Source: Myxococcus dinghuensis (GTDB lineage: Bacteria; Myxococcota; Myxococcia; Myxococcales; Myxococcaceae). From it: a DNA stretch of 64,000 nucleotides. Both the position numbers and the translations under genes were made by a program. Of this stretch, positions 43,253-51,916 are shown one piece after another (the stretch's first letter is position 1; each line of letters begins with the position of its first letter). Below the pieces are notes generated by a model. That model was not told the origin of the DNA and did no database searches. It saw nothing but the letters and a program-made list of their open reading frames with translations. The stretch spans positions 1 through 64,000 of the forward strand of contig NZ_JAKCFB010000008.1 in assembly GCF_024198235.1 (NCBI RefSeq), given 5' to 3'.

Positions 43253-43927
43253 ATGTGTGGCCGAGTCACCGTCCGGACTTCTCCTGATCAACTCGTCGTC
43301 GAGCTGGGGCTCGCGGGCATCCGCGCGGCGGTCGAACGACCGCGCTTCAACCTGGCTCCCACGCAATCGATGCCCGTGGTACCCAATGACGGCGCGCGGA
43401 TGCTGGACGCGTTCCGCTGGGGGCTCATCCCCTCGTGGGCGAAGGACGCGTCCATCGGCAACAAGCTCATCAACGCGCGAGGGGAGACGGTCGCGGAGAA
43501 GCCCAGCTTCCGCAGCGCCCTCAAGCGCCGCCGCTGCCTTGTGCTGGTGGACGGCTGGTTCGAGTGGAAGCAGACCACGAAGCCCAAGACGCCCTTCTTC
43601 TTCCATCGCCAGGACGACCGCCCCCTGGCGCTCGCCGGCCTGTGGGAGGAGTGGACCGCGCCCGACACCGGCGAGGTGCTGCGCACCTGCACCATCATCA
43701 CCACCAGCCCCAACGCGCTGATGGCGCCCATCCACGACCGGATGCCCGTCATCCTGACCCCGGAGGGCCAGGAGGTGTGGCTGCGTCCGGAGCCCCAGGA
43801 CGCCGCCGTGTTGCTGCCCCTGCTGGTGCCCTCGGCGGACACGGGGCTGGAGGCCTACGAGGTCTCGCGCGTCGTCAACGCGCCCACGCAAGACATCCCG
43901 GCCTGCGTGGAGCGCGTGGCGGCGTAG
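43253..43927 (+). CDS. yedK: SRAP-domain abasic-site processing protein (YedK/HMCES-like)
   Basis: 224 residues, normal for the family. The key residues are present: Cys2 immediately after the start Met (MCGRV), Asn33 (RFNLAPTQ), Glu104 (DGWFEWK) and His161 (MAPIHDRMPVIL). After removal of the Met, Cys2 forms a stable thiazolidine crosslink with abasic sites in single-stranded DNA, shielding them from error-prone repair. The exact position of the ATG is therefore fixed by function. Divergent from the lipoprotein gene; 3 bp from the convergent DoxX gene. Confidence 0.95.
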   Translation: MCGRVTVRTSPDQLVVELGLAGIRAAVERPRFNLAPTQSMPVVPNDGARMLDAFRWGLIPSWAKDASIGNKLINARGETVAEKPSFRSALKRRRCLVLVDGWFEWKQTTKPKTPFFFHRQDDRPLALAGLWEEWTAPDTGEVLRTCTIITTSPNALMAPIHDRMPVILTPEGQEVWLRPEPQDAAVLLPLLVPSADTGLEAYEVSRVVNAPTQDIPACVERVAA

Positions 43928-43930
43928 GCC

Positions 43931-44320
43931 TCAGGCCTTGCGGCGCAGGCGCGCGTCGAGGCTGTGGGGCCCGGCGCCCACCAGCATCACCGCCGCCATG
44001 ACGGCGAGGTAGAGCAGCGCCAGCTCCATGCGGCCGAACGGGTCCGCGCGGTGCCGGAACAGCGCGACCAGCATGGTGAAGCCCGCGAACGCGGCCGCCG
44101 GACGGGTGAAGAGTCCCACCGCGACGAGCAGGCCGCCGAGGAACTCCGCGAGCGACGCGCACCAGGCGAAGAAGAGCGGGAAGGGGAAGCCCAGCTCCGC
44201 CACGCCCCGCGCGAACCCCGACATGTCGCCGCTGACCTTGGACCAGCCGTGCCCCAGCCCCAGCGTCAGCCCGAACACGACCCGCACCAGCGTCCAACCC
44301 AGCGCCATTCGTCCCGTCAT
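43931..44320 (-). CDS. DoxX-family membrane protein
   Basis: 129 residues; GGAGG sits 5 bases before the ATG at 44320. Four hydrophobic segments (about 8-24, 48-66, 72-90, 97-115) and the DoxX-type pattern GWTLVRVVFGLTLGLGHG, FAWCASLAEFLGGLLVAVG and PAAAFAGFTMLVALF. The family is small inner-membrane proteins linked to redox or quinone-dependent processes in some bacteria; the function here cannot be specified. Confidence 0.9.
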   Translation of the reverse strand: MTGRMALGWTLVRVVFGLTLGLGHGWSKVSGDMSGFARGVAELGFPFPLFFAWCASLAEFLGGLLVAVGLFTRPAAAFAGFTMLVALFRHRADPFGRMELALLYLAVMAAVMLVGAGPHSLDARLRRKA

Positions 44321-44665
44321 GATGTCCTCCTCGCGTTGCGCGCGACGTCGTCCGTCGAGGATGCCTGCTCCGCGCGGGCCTGTCCGCCAGGAACGTCGCC
44401 GGACCTCGATTCCGCGGCGTCCGAGCGCGCGCATCCCCGTCCCGGCGAGCGAGCGGTCCACGTGCCCGCCTGCCCGGGAGGACGCATCCGGTCCGCTGGG
44501 CCGGTGGAGCAGGAGCCTGCTCGTGGCTGGCCCCCGAGCCTCGTCGACGTCAGCTTGTGGATTGGAGGAAGGACTCCTCTCGTCGCAACGGCCGGGCGAG
44601 GGGGCTCGGGCGTGCCCGGGGGCCGGGCGGGTCGGGGCGAGGTGCCTTCCCGGAACGGGAGCGTC
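44321..44665. other. 345-bp divergent intergenic region
   Basis: No gene recognised. It is expected to hold the promoters for DoxX (left) and the small protein at 44666 (right). Short inverted repeats such as GAGGA...TCCTC near 44565-44580 are visible but too short to interpret. Confidence 0.5.
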
Positions 44666-44977
44666 ATGCAGACCGAGAACCCACGCATGAACCTGGAGCG
44701 GGTGGAGGAGGCGATATCGGGCGCCATCGTGGAGGCGGGGCCCGACCACCTCACCGTGCACGACATCGGCGCGGGCGAGGACATCACCCTGCGCATCGAT
44801 GACCGCACGACGTACGTCTGGAACGACGCGCGCGACGAGGGACGGTTGACCGACACGGCCGACGTCCGCGTCGGCTACTTCATCGCCGGGGGCGTCCACG
44901 TGGCCGCGGAGGTCATCATCCTCGACCCGGGGCAGGGCAGGTCCATCGCGGACGCCATCCCGCGTCGCCTCCAGTAG
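44666..44977 (+). CDS. small hypothetical protein, possible beta-barrel/OB-like fold
   Basis: 103 residues; GGGAG is 4 bases upstream of the ATG at 44666 (a second ATG at 44687 is possible). Alternating hydrophobic strands (AISGAIVEAGPDHLTVHDI, DITLRIDDRTTYVWND, VRVGYFIAGGVHVAAEVII) suggest a small beta-barrel similar to DUF5666-type domains that bind ions or nucleic acids. This comparison is tentative. No signal peptide. Confidence 0.7.
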   Translation: MQTENPRMNLERVEEAISGAIVEAGPDHLTVHDIGAGEDITLRIDDRTTYVWNDARDEGRLTDTADVRVGYFIAGGVHVAAEVIILDPGQGRSIADAIPRRLQ

Positions 44978-45049
44978 GCGTGGGACGGGGCGGGGGCTGC
45001 TCCGTCCTCGCGGTGTCTCCACTCGCGGACGGGGCCCCGCGCGCGTCGA

Positions 45050-46564
45050 CTACGCCGTGCGCTTGGGGGCGCGCAGGTCGGTGATGGCCAGCGGGTGACG
45101 CTCACCCTGGGGGGAGACCAGCGCGGCGCCGAGCACGAAGTCCTGGCCCATGCGCAGCTCCAGCGTGGTGGGGCCCTTGTGCGTCGTGCGCCAGTCCAGC
45201 TCGATGCGCACCGTGCCGAGCAGCTCGCGCTCCACCGTCGTGGTGTCGAGCGACTCGAAGAGGGCCACGGAGATGGGGCCGGGGATGAGCGGCAGCTCCA
45301 GCGTGACGGTCTTCGTCGCGGGCACGGGCGTGTTGGCGGGGATGACCTCGTGCTGCGCGCCCCCGGGCACCATGATGCCGATGGGCATGGGCACCACGTC
45401 CGACAGCCCGGCGATGCCGCGCGCCAGGTTGCGCCCGAGGATGGCCGCGCCCACGGCCACGCCCAGCTCCGGGTTGACCTCGCGGTCCGACGACAGGCGC
45501 TTGAAGTGCGAGAAGCGCTCGCGGATGACGGGCATGCGCGTCTGGCCGCCCACCAGCACCAGCTCGTCGATCTGGTCCGCCTTGAGCCGGGCGCGCTCGA
45601 GCACGTCGTCGCTCGCGGACGCGGTGCGCTCGATGAGCTGGAACACCATCTGCTCCAGTTGCTTGCGCGTGAGGGTGTAGTCGAAGTCGACGAAGCCGCC
45701 GTCCTTCTGGGCGATGCAGGGCACGCGCAGCACGGTGGCGTCGCGCGTGGACAGCGCCATCTTCGCGGACTCGGCGGCGAACACCAGCCGCTGCATCACC
45801 ACCTTGTTGCCGCGCAGGTCGATGCCGTGCTTCTGCTGGAAGTCCGCCACCAGCATCTCGACGATGCGCTCGTCGAAGTTGGCGCCACCCAGGAACGCGT
45901 CACCGCCGGTGGCCAGCACCTTCACCACGCGGTTGTGCACCGCCAGGAGCGTGGCGTCGAAGGTGCCGCCGCCCAGGTCGAACACCATCACCGTCTGTTC
46001 GGGGTTGCGCAGGTTCGCGTAGTAGAGCGCCGCCGCGGTGGGCTCGTTGATGATGGCGCGCACCGTGAGGCCACACTGCTCCGCGGCCTGCCGCACCGCC
46101 TCGCGCTGGCGGATGGACGCGTGCGCGGGGACTGTCAGCACACACTCCTGGAAGGGCTCGCCCGCGGCGTGGTTGGCCAGGGTGAGGATCTGCCGGATGA
46201 CCAGTTGCGTGACTTCCGTCAGCGACGTCACCTTGCCGTACATCCGCACCGCGGTGTAGCCGTCCTCGCCCTCCACCAGCTCGAAGGCGTACTTGTCCTT
46301 GTGCTGGGTGACGTACTCGGACTGGAAGCGCCGCCCCAGGAAGCGCTTGGCGCCGAAGACGGTGTGGCGCGGGTCGTCGATGATCTGCCGCCGGGCCGCG
46401 TGCCCGACGATGGCCTTGTCCTTCGCGTGGAACCACACCACCGAGGGCAAGGTGAAGCTCTTGTCCGTCACCGGCACCACGCGCAGCTTGCCTGCCTTGT
46501 CGAAGAAGGCCGCCGAGGTGTTGGTGGTCCCGAAGTCGATGCCGAGGATGGCCGCGGTGCTCAT
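45050..46564 (-). CDS. short Hsp70/DnaK-family chaperone
   Basis: 504 residues against about 640 for DnaK. The ATPase domain is complete: ILGIDFGTTNTSAAF (phosphate 1), VLTVPAHASIRQREAV, INEPTAAALYYANL, VFDLGGGTFDATLL (phosphate 2) and ELVLVGGQTRMPVIRERF. The remaining 130 residues form a shortened substrate-binding domain (PIGIMVPGGAQHEVIPAN, TVTLELPLIPGPISVALFES) with no helical lid. Myxobacteria encode several DnaK-like proteins, some required for social motility (for example SglK), and this one may belong there; the exact orthology cannot be decided here. No DnaJ or GrpE gene is nearby. Confidence 0.92.
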   Translation of the reverse strand: MSTAAILGIDFGTTNTSAAFFDKAGKLRVVPVTDKSFTLPSVVWFHAKDKAIVGHAARRQIIDDPRHTVFGAKRFLGRRFQSEYVTQHKDKYAFELVEGEDGYTAVRMYGKVTSLTEVTQLVIRQILTLANHAAGEPFQECVLTVPAHASIRQREAVRQAAEQCGLTVRAIINEPTAAALYYANLRNPEQTVMVFDLGGGTFDATLLAVHNRVVKVLATGGDAFLGGANFDERIVEMLVADFQQKHGIDLRGNKVVMQRLVFAAESAKMALSTRDATVLRVPCIAQKDGGFVDFDYTLTRKQLEQMVFQLIERTASASDDVLERARLKADQIDELVLVGGQTRMPVIRERFSHFKRLSSDREVNPELGVAVGAAILGRNLARGIAGLSDVVPMPIGIMVPGGAQHEVIPANTPVPATKTVTLELPLIPGPISVALFESLDTTTVERELLGTVRIELDWRTTHKGPTTLELRMGQDFVLGAALVSPQGERHPLAITDLRAPKRTA

Positions 46565-46627
46565 GAGCCCCCGAGTCTTTCACGTCCGCGCAGCGGGGAG
46601 AACCGACCACACGCGGGGTGGGTGTCC

Positions 46628-47200
46628 CTAGATGTGCTCCATGACCATGAAGGCGACGGTGTGGGGGGCGAGCGCTTCGTAGAGGTGCGGCACGTCGCCG
46701 GGGAAGGTGGCGTAGTCGCCGGGCGCCAGGTCCACGGTGGCCCCACTCGGACCCGCGCGCAGGCGGCCGGTGCTGACGACCAGGTGCTCGACGCTGCCGG
46801 GGATGTGCGCCTCGGCGTGGCGGGCGGAGCCGGGCTCCAGGCGGATGACGTAGAGGTCACGCCGCGCGCCCGGAGGACAGGCGGAGAGCATGGTGCCGGT
46901 GAAGTGGGCCTGCTCGGAGCGGATGGCCGCGCCCTCGCCCGCGCGGATGACGCGCACCTCCCTCGTGGGCGGGTCCACCAGCCTGCTGAAGGGAACCCCC
47001 AGCGCCACCGCCAGCGCCCACAGCGTCTCGATGCTCGGGTTGCCCGTGCCCGCCTCCAACTGGGACAGGGTGGACTTGGAGACGTCCGCGCGCCGCGCCA
47101 GCTCCGACAACGACACGCCCGCCCGCTCGCGCTCGCGGCGCAGCGCGGAGGCGATGACATCCAGGGGACCCGTCGGCTTGGGTGTTCGTTTTACCGGCAT
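46628..47200 (-). CDS. XRE-type regulator with cupin sensor domain
   Basis: 190 residues. The helix-turn-helix (LRRERERAGVSLSELARRA, DVSKSTLSQLEAGTGNPS) occupies about 18-70. The cupin domain (about 105-190) has SVEHLVVSTGRLRAG, GDYATFPGDVPHLY and a metal-site His pattern. The ligand is probably a small metabolite, often an amino acid or polyamine. Divergent from azlCD with only 47 bp between the starts, so it probably controls those exporter genes and itself. A weak repeat GTTCG (47184-47188) ... CGAAC (47216-47220) lies across the start. Confidence 0.92.
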   Translation of the reverse strand: MPVKRTPKPTGPLDVIASALRRERERAGVSLSELARRADVSKSTLSQLEAGTGNPSIETLWALAVALGVPFSRLVDPPTREVRVIRAGEGAAIRSEQAHFTGTMLSACPPGARRDLYVIRLEPGSARHAEAHIPGSVEHLVVSTGRLRAGPSGATVDLAPGDYATFPGDVPHLYEALAPHTVAFMVMEHI

Positions 47201-47211
47201 GATTGTTCTTA

Positions 47212-47240
47212 TTGACGAACGAGGCGCGCTTGTCCACATT
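47212..47240 (+). promoter_or_regulatory. candidate azlC promoter giving a nearly leaderless mRNA
   Basis: TTGACG (47212-47217), 17 bases, then CACATT (47235-47240) resemble sigma-70 -35/-10 hexamers, with the azlC ATG only 7 bases after the -10. This would make the mRNA start at or next to the ATG. It agrees with the absence of a ribosome site upstream of that codon. The region is locally AT-richer than the surroundings. Confidence 0.35.
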
Positions 47241-47247
47241 GGTCCGC

Positions 47248-47964
47248 ATGGGAACCGTGGATCGCGCCCTCGTGCGGGACGTGTCGGCCATCGCGCTGGC
47301 ATCGGGCGTGGTGGGTGTGTCGTTCGGGGCGCTGGCGGTGTCGGCGGGGATGCCGGTCTGGCTGGCGCTCTTCATGTCGGTGGTGGTGTTCGCCGGAGGC
47401 TCGCAGTTCGTGGCGGTGGGGGTGGTGGCGGCCGGAGGCAGCCCGGTGGCGGCGGTGCTCGCGGGGCTCCTGCTCAACGCGCGGCACCTGCCCTTCGGGC
47501 TGGCGGTGGCGGACGTGTTGGGGCGGCGGTGGCCCACGCGGCTGTTGGGCGCGCACCTGATGGTGGACGAGTCGGTGGCGTTCGCCCTGGCCCAGCCCGA
47601 CCTGGCCCGGCGGCGCGCCGCCTACTGGTGGTGCAGCGGGCTCCTGTTCGTCGGCTGGAACCTGGGCGTGACGGTGGGCAGCGTGGCCGGCAGCACGGTG
47701 GGCGACCCCGCGACCCTGGGGCTCGACGCGGCCTTCCCCGCGAGCCTGCTGGCGCTGCTCCTGCCCGGTCTCCTGCCACCCCGGAAGGAGCCGGCCCCGG
47801 CGGGGACGCCCTCCTCGGACGACGCGGTGGCGCGGGCCAAGGCGACGCGGGCGCGCCACGTGGCGTTGGTGGGGGCGGTCATCGCGCTCGTGACGACGCC
47901 GTTGCTGCCCGCCGGGGTTCCCATCCTGCTCGCGCTGTTGGCCGTGGGAGTGGCCCTGCGATGA
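47248..47964 (+). CDS. azlC: AzlC-family branched-chain amino acid exporter subunit
   Basis: 238 residues from the ATG at 47248. Hydrophobic helices and the family pattern ASGVVGVSFGALAVSAGMP, FAGGSQFVAVGVVAAGGSP and LLLNARHLPFGLAVADVL are clear. AzlC pairs with the small protein AzlD to export branched-chain amino acids and analogues (azaleucine). It overlaps azlD by 4 bp (ATGA). Regulation is likely by the divergent XRE-cupin protein. Confidence 0.94.
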   Translation: MGTVDRALVRDVSAIALASGVVGVSFGALAVSAGMPVWLALFMSVVVFAGGSQFVAVGVVAAGGSPVAAVLAGLLLNARHLPFGLAVADVLGRRWPTRLLGAHLMVDESVAFALAQPDLARRRAAYWWCSGLLFVGWNLGVTVGSVAGSTVGDPATLGLDAAFPASLLALLLPGLLPPRKEPAPAGTPSSDDAVARAKATRARHVALVGAVIALVTTPLLPAGVPILLALLAVGVALR

Positions 47965-48269
47965 CCGTGCTCTGGATATTGGTGCTCGCCGCGGGCACCT
48001 ATGCCTTCCGTCTCGCCGGGCCGCTGTTGAGCGAGCGGCTCCACGTCTCGTCCCGGGCGCAGGAGCTGATGTCCCTGGCCACCATCGCCATGCTGTCCGC
48101 CCTGGTGGCGACGGCGACGCTGACGGCGTCCGGGGGCTTCTCCGGCTGGGCGCGTCCGGCGGGGGTGCTGGTGGGCGCGGTGCTGGCCTGGCGCCGGCTG
48201 CCGTTCGTGGTGGTGGTGGCGGCGTCCGCGCTCGCAGCGGCGGGGCTGCGCCTGGCGGGGCTGCCGTAG
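47961..48269 (+). CDS. azlD: AzlD-family small membrane partner
   Basis: 102 residues, three hydrophobic segments (TVLWILVLAAGTYAFRLAGP, LATIAMLSALVATATL, VVVVAASALAAAGLRLAGL). Size, hydrophobic profile and the 4-bp overlap with azlC identify it as the AzlD partner of the amino acid exporter. Confidence 0.93.
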   Translation: MTVLWILVLAAGTYAFRLAGPLLSERLHVSSRAQELMSLATIAMLSALVATATLTASGGFSGWARPAGVLVGAVLAWRRLPFVVVVAASALAAAGLRLAGLP

Positions 48270-48360
48270 CGGTCGCGCGCGAGTCGAGGACGAAACAGGT
48301 GGTCGCCATGCGACCTCGTGGGCCATCGTTCGTCTCCTGGGACACGCATCGGGGGCGTAC

Positions 48361-49440
48361 ATGAGCTGGCTGGAGTCCGAGGTCGAGGTCATCGTCAAGA
48401 GCGGGCTGGGCTGCGACGGCGAGGTGCTCGCGAAGGTGGAGGCGTTGCTCGCGGCCGAGGGCTCGTCGAAGGTGGCGGCGCTCCACGAGACGGTCGGTCA
48501 GGCCTGGCAGAAGCTGAGTGAGCAGGACCGGGTGGAGTCGGGCTGGGCCGAGCCGACGACGAACGACGCCATCGACCGCGCCTTCGAGGAGCTGCGGGGC
48601 GCGGGCATCCTCGCGTTCCAGGGCATCGGCTCGCAGGTGTCGAGCGGCTGGCCGGAGGTCCAGGACGCCGCGAAGCGCCAGGCGGGGCCGGTGCGGGGCG
48701 CCACCTTCTTCCACGGCGAGGACCTGGAGGGCGTCGTGCTCCACCAGCAGCCGCTCCGGCTCGAGTTCGGCGCGCTGGTGGCCGAGGGCACCGCGGACGC
48801 GGAGGCCGTGCGGGCCATCGGGCACGAGGTGAAGGCGGCGCTCGCCCGGCACGGGGTCGAGGCGCACTGGGACGGCGACGCGGAGTCACCGCTCTCGATT
48901 CCAGGCTTCGTGTGGCGCAAGCGCCGGCGCAACGAGCCCATCCGGGACTGGATGGTGGGCGGCGTGCTGCGGGGGCTCGTGGCGCAGGATGACGTCCCCA
49001 GGGAGGTCGCCGTCACCGCGCTGTCCCGGGTCATGGTCGAGCTGGCCCACGCGCACTATGGCCCGGGCTTCGTGTTCGAGGCGGATTTCGACGAGGCCTC
49101 CTCGCGCGTGGTCCTCTTCCAGGTCGTCCACACGGTGGCCGACGACGCGGCGCAGGGCGTGGTGGGGACGGTGCCGGTGTCCCAGGCGCGCGCGGCGGGA
49201 CTGGCGGTGGATGCGGACGACGAGCTGCTCTTCGTGCTCCCGCAGCGTGATGACGACCTCGCGCAGCTCCAGGAGAGTGCGCGCCTCTACGGGGCCTTCC
49301 TCCCGCTGTATGGCCAGCCTCGGATTCCGCCCGTCAGTGCTCGCGAGCTGCGGGAGCGCATCTTGCGCATCGCCCCCTCCCTCCTCGCGGCGCAAGCCCA
49401 GGCCGCCGCGCCGGTGCCAGAAGAGAACACTCCTTCCTGA
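48361..49440 (+). CDS. DUF6891-like protein with C-terminal NusA-N-like region
   Basis: 359 residues. Residues about 60-175 resemble DUF6891: TTNDAIDRAFEELRGAGILAFQ, ATFFHGEDLEGVV and VEAHWDGDAESPLSIPGFVW. Residues about 195-310 recall the N-terminal domain of NusA: VPREVAVTALSRVMVELAHA, FEADFDEASSRVVLFQVVHT, VPVSQARAAGLAVDADDEL. If right, the protein joins a poorly known domain to a transcription-factor-like fold. Both resemblances are by pattern only. The N-terminal 55 residues form a separate small helical part. Stands alone after azlD; no signal peptide. Confidence 0.75.
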   Translation: MSWLESEVEVIVKSGLGCDGEVLAKVEALLAAEGSSKVAALHETVGQAWQKLSEQDRVESGWAEPTTNDAIDRAFEELRGAGILAFQGIGSQVSSGWPEVQDAAKRQAGPVRGATFFHGEDLEGVVLHQQPLRLEFGALVAEGTADAEAVRAIGHEVKAALARHGVEAHWDGDAESPLSIPGFVWRKRRRNEPIRDWMVGGVLRGLVAQDDVPREVAVTALSRVMVELAHAHYGPGFVFEADFDEASSRVVLFQVVHTVADDAAQGVVGTVPVSQARAAGLAVDADDELLFVLPQRDDDLAQLQESARLYGAFLPLYGQPRIPPVSARELRERILRIAPSLLAAQAQAAAPVPEENTPS

Positions 49441-49507
49441 CGTCGGGCGGGAGCCCACCCGGGGTGCCCTGGCGTGAGCCCCTCGTTCTTCGCGATAACA
49501 ACGGAAT

Positions 49508-50953
49508 ATGCGAACGAACGGACGACGGCTCGCGGTGGTGTGGTTGGGGATGGCCTTGGCCCTGGGGGCGTGCGGCTCGGATGACCCGCCGGAGCAGGAC
49601 GCGGGGGTCTCCGACGCGGGCCCGGATGGGGGCGGTGGGGATGGCGGGACGCCGGACGGCGGGGCTCCGGATGGGGGCGACGGGGGCACCTCGGACGGCG
49701 GCAGCGATGGCGGCACCGGGGCCGCCCGCGAGTCCGGGGACGGCGTCTCGCGCGAGGCGACGACGGTGGCGGGCATCTCCGTGGACCGCTACGCGTGGAT
49801 GGACTCCGAGGGGCGCGAGCGCACCGTGTCGCTCAAGCGGCAGTCCCCGGGGAGCAACGGCGGTTACGCCGTCCAGATGACCTACCAGGTGCGCGCGGGG
49901 ACGCAGTGGCGCACGGTGACGTTGGATGGGACGGGCGGCGGCGAATCGGGCTTCGGCTATTTCGTGGCCCATGAGCTGTACCGGAGCTTCGACAACGGCA
50001 CGTCGGGCACCATCGCGGCGCTGCACGGCGAGGATGATTCGCCGTTGGGGTTGGGCTTCCCGGTGGAGGAGGTCCGCCCGGCCCTCTCCGCCAGCGACAC
50101 GGTCGTCACCCACACCGTCACGCTGCGCTATCCGAAGTGGGGCACGCGCGTCGCCATGTCGGACGTGACGGCCACGACGCAGGCGGCGGCCTCGGCGCAC
50201 CAGAAGTTCATGGTGCCGGTGAGCATCCGCTGGGTGTTCGAGAAGGGGATGGACTTCCCGCGCATCGACACCCGGTTGGACCTGAGCGAAGCCACCGCGG
50301 GGCAGGTGTCCTTCGACGTGCGCGGCCCCTACGGGCCCATGGAGTTCGCGGACGCGGACCCCAACGCGACGCTCAACAACGTGCAGTGGGGTGATTCGTT
50401 GAACCACTTCTCGACCGGCGTCGCCGCGGCGGGCGCGTTGACGACGCAGGCGAACTGGACGTGGAACGAGCCCCTCGCCGCCTCGCGCAAGTACAACGTG
50501 CTGCTCGCGCGGCACTCCTCCACGGGCGTGTTGTACGAACTGGGCCTCGTCGAGCTGAAGCTCGGCACGGACGCGGGGCTGGTGTACGGGGGCTACAGCC
50601 TCAACAACGGCTCGACGAAGGCGGCCACCGGCAATGCCCTGAACAGTGGGGGCTTCTCGGAGGGGGAGTGGCCCTTCCAGTCCGCGCAGTACAGCGGCCT
50701 CGGGACGACCCCGGTGACGGGGAAGAAGGTCGCCTGGGGCTCGAGCCCGTTCTATGGCTCGACATTCACCACCGTCTATTTCAACGACACCACGTCGCGG
50801 CCCATCGTCGCGTACCCCGCGAACCGGTCGCTGGTGTATCGCACGTGTCTCGTGGTGGGCGTGTCGCCCTACACGGATGCGAGCCGGAAGTCGCTCACCC
50901 GGCTGACGGCGGAGAGCCAGACGCCTCGCTGCTCGAGCCAGCAGTCCTTGTGA
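49508..50953 (+). CDS. surface lipoprotein with Asp/Gly linker
   Basis: 481 residues. The signal and lipobox (LGMALALGACGSDD) give an acylated Cys at residue 22. A 40-residue Gly/Asp/Pro linker (GPDGGGGDGGTPDGG...) follows, a layout common in myxobacterial outer-membrane lipoproteins. The remainder (about 75-481) is a beta-rich domain with strand patterns such as GYAVQMTYQVRAGTQWRTV and FMVPVSIRWVFEKGMDFPR, and a late pair of cysteines. No family recognised. Ribosome site weak (GGAAT before the ATG). Followed by a good terminator. Confidence 0.82.
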   Translation: MRTNGRRLAVVWLGMALALGACGSDDPPEQDAGVSDAGPDGGGGDGGTPDGGAPDGGDGGTSDGGSDGGTGAARESGDGVSREATTVAGISVDRYAWMDSEGRERTVSLKRQSPGSNGGYAVQMTYQVRAGTQWRTVTLDGTGGGESGFGYFVAHELYRSFDNGTSGTIAALHGEDDSPLGLGFPVEEVRPALSASDTVVTHTVTLRYPKWGTRVAMSDVTATTQAAASAHQKFMVPVSIRWVFEKGMDFPRIDTRLDLSEATAGQVSFDVRGPYGPMEFADADPNATLNNVQWGDSLNHFSTGVAAAGALTTQANWTWNEPLAASRKYNVLLARHSSTGVLYELGLVELKLGTDAGLVYGGYSLNNGSTKAATGNALNSGGFSEGEWPFQSAQYSGLGTTPVTGKKVAWGSSPFYGSTFTTVYFNDTTSRPIVAYPANRSLVYRTCLVVGVSPYTDASRKSLTRLTAESQTPRCSSQQSL

Positions 50954-51001
50954 CGCTCAGGGGGGCCGGCTCGTGAGGTCGGCGGGTGTCAGGGAATGAC
51001 A

Positions 51002-51053
51002 GGCCCGCTGCCGCGGCGGGGAGACATCGCGGCAGGGGCCTTCGTCTGTCTTT
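51002..51053 (+). terminator. strong intrinsic terminator after the lipoprotein gene
   Basis: GGCCCGCTGCCGCG (51002-51015) pairs with CGCGGCAGGGGCC (51028-51040) in a GC-rich stem with one bulged base, followed by a T-rich tail (51041-51054). It lies between convergent genes; the opposite strand lacks a T-run, so it mainly ends the rightward transcript. Confidence 0.7.
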
Positions 51054-51758
51054 TCAGCGCGGACGCTTGTCCGCGAGGAACTCCGCGGCCCAGCGCTTCA
51101 CGGTGGACTCGACGTCCACGCCCTTGGCGGCCAGGGGCAGGATGGACGGCGTCAGGATGGGCGCCTGCGTGGTGCCGTCGGAGCTGCCAGGGATGGCCTC
51201 GGTGAGCTGGGGCTGGCCCTTCTTGCGAACCCAGACGCGCGGCCCGGTGGGCGCGGGCGGGGGGATGACGGCCTGGGGCTTGGGCGCGCGCTCCCTGCTG
51301 GCCGCGCGTCCGCGGGGCAGGGCGATGTCGGGGATGCTCTGCGGGGCGGCGAACTCCTGCCAGGAGGCGGGGAGCCGGCCGGTGGCCACCAGGTTGCGGC
51401 GCTTCTGGTAGTGCGCGGAGCAATAGCCCTTGGAGCGGCTGGGGCGCTTACAGCCGACGATGGCGCACGCGACGTTCTCCGTGACGGCCTTGACCGCGGG
51501 CGGCGGCGGAGGCGGCGTGGGAGCGCTCTGGGGGCGCGGCGTGGGTCGAGGGGCTGCTCGAACAGGCTCTACGTCACCGGAGAACCGCGCGGAGATGCGA
51601 CGCAGCGAGGCTTCCAGTGGAGCGAAGGACTCTTCCACGGCCCCGCGGACGATGGCTTGGAACGCCTCGTCCAGGGAGAGCTCCACGGGGGAGTCACTTC
51701 GCGATGTGAGGGGGTGTCGAGAAGCGGGGGCAACGCGACGGCGACGTGCTTTGGCCAT
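51054..51758 (-). CDS. zinc-motif protein with Pro-rich linkers
   Basis: 234 residues. A small metal site C-x4-C-x9-C-x2-H (Cys98, Cys103, Cys113, His116 in ACAIVGCKRPSRSKGYCSAH) is followed by YQKRR and lies between Pro-rich linkers. Similar short CxxxxC...CxxH modules occur in bacterial and phage DNA-associated proteins. A Lys/Arg-rich N-terminus (MAKARRRRVAPASRHP) supports nucleic-acid binding (inference). No catalytic residues recognised. Confidence 0.78.
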   Translation of the reverse strand: MAKARRRRVAPASRHPLTSRSDSPVELSLDEAFQAIVRGAVEESFAPLEASLRRISARFSGDVEPVRAAPRPTPRPQSAPTPPPPPPAVKAVTENVACAIVGCKRPSRSKGYCSAHYQKRRNLVATGRLPASWQEFAAPQSIPDIALPRGRAASRERAPKPQAVIPPPAPTGPRVWVRKKGQPQLTEAIPGSSDGTTQAPILTPSILPLAAKGVDVESTVKRWAAEFLADKRPR

Positions 51759-51916
51759 GTATGTTCTGGCGTATCACGGCTTGGGGGGCGCGCGTACATC
51801 GGAATCAAGGCGACCTGGGGAGTTGTCACATGGACAGGCCCCAGGAGGTGGACCGTGCGCGGGGGCTGTCGACCGAAGAACCCCCCGCGTGGCGTGGCCG
51901 GGGCCCGGGGGAGCGG

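Noticed and set aside
45095-47215. A 706-codon rightward open frame
   Set aside because: It is a shadow of the Hsp70 and XRE-cupin genes on the other strand, with His/Gly/Val-rich nonsense composition.
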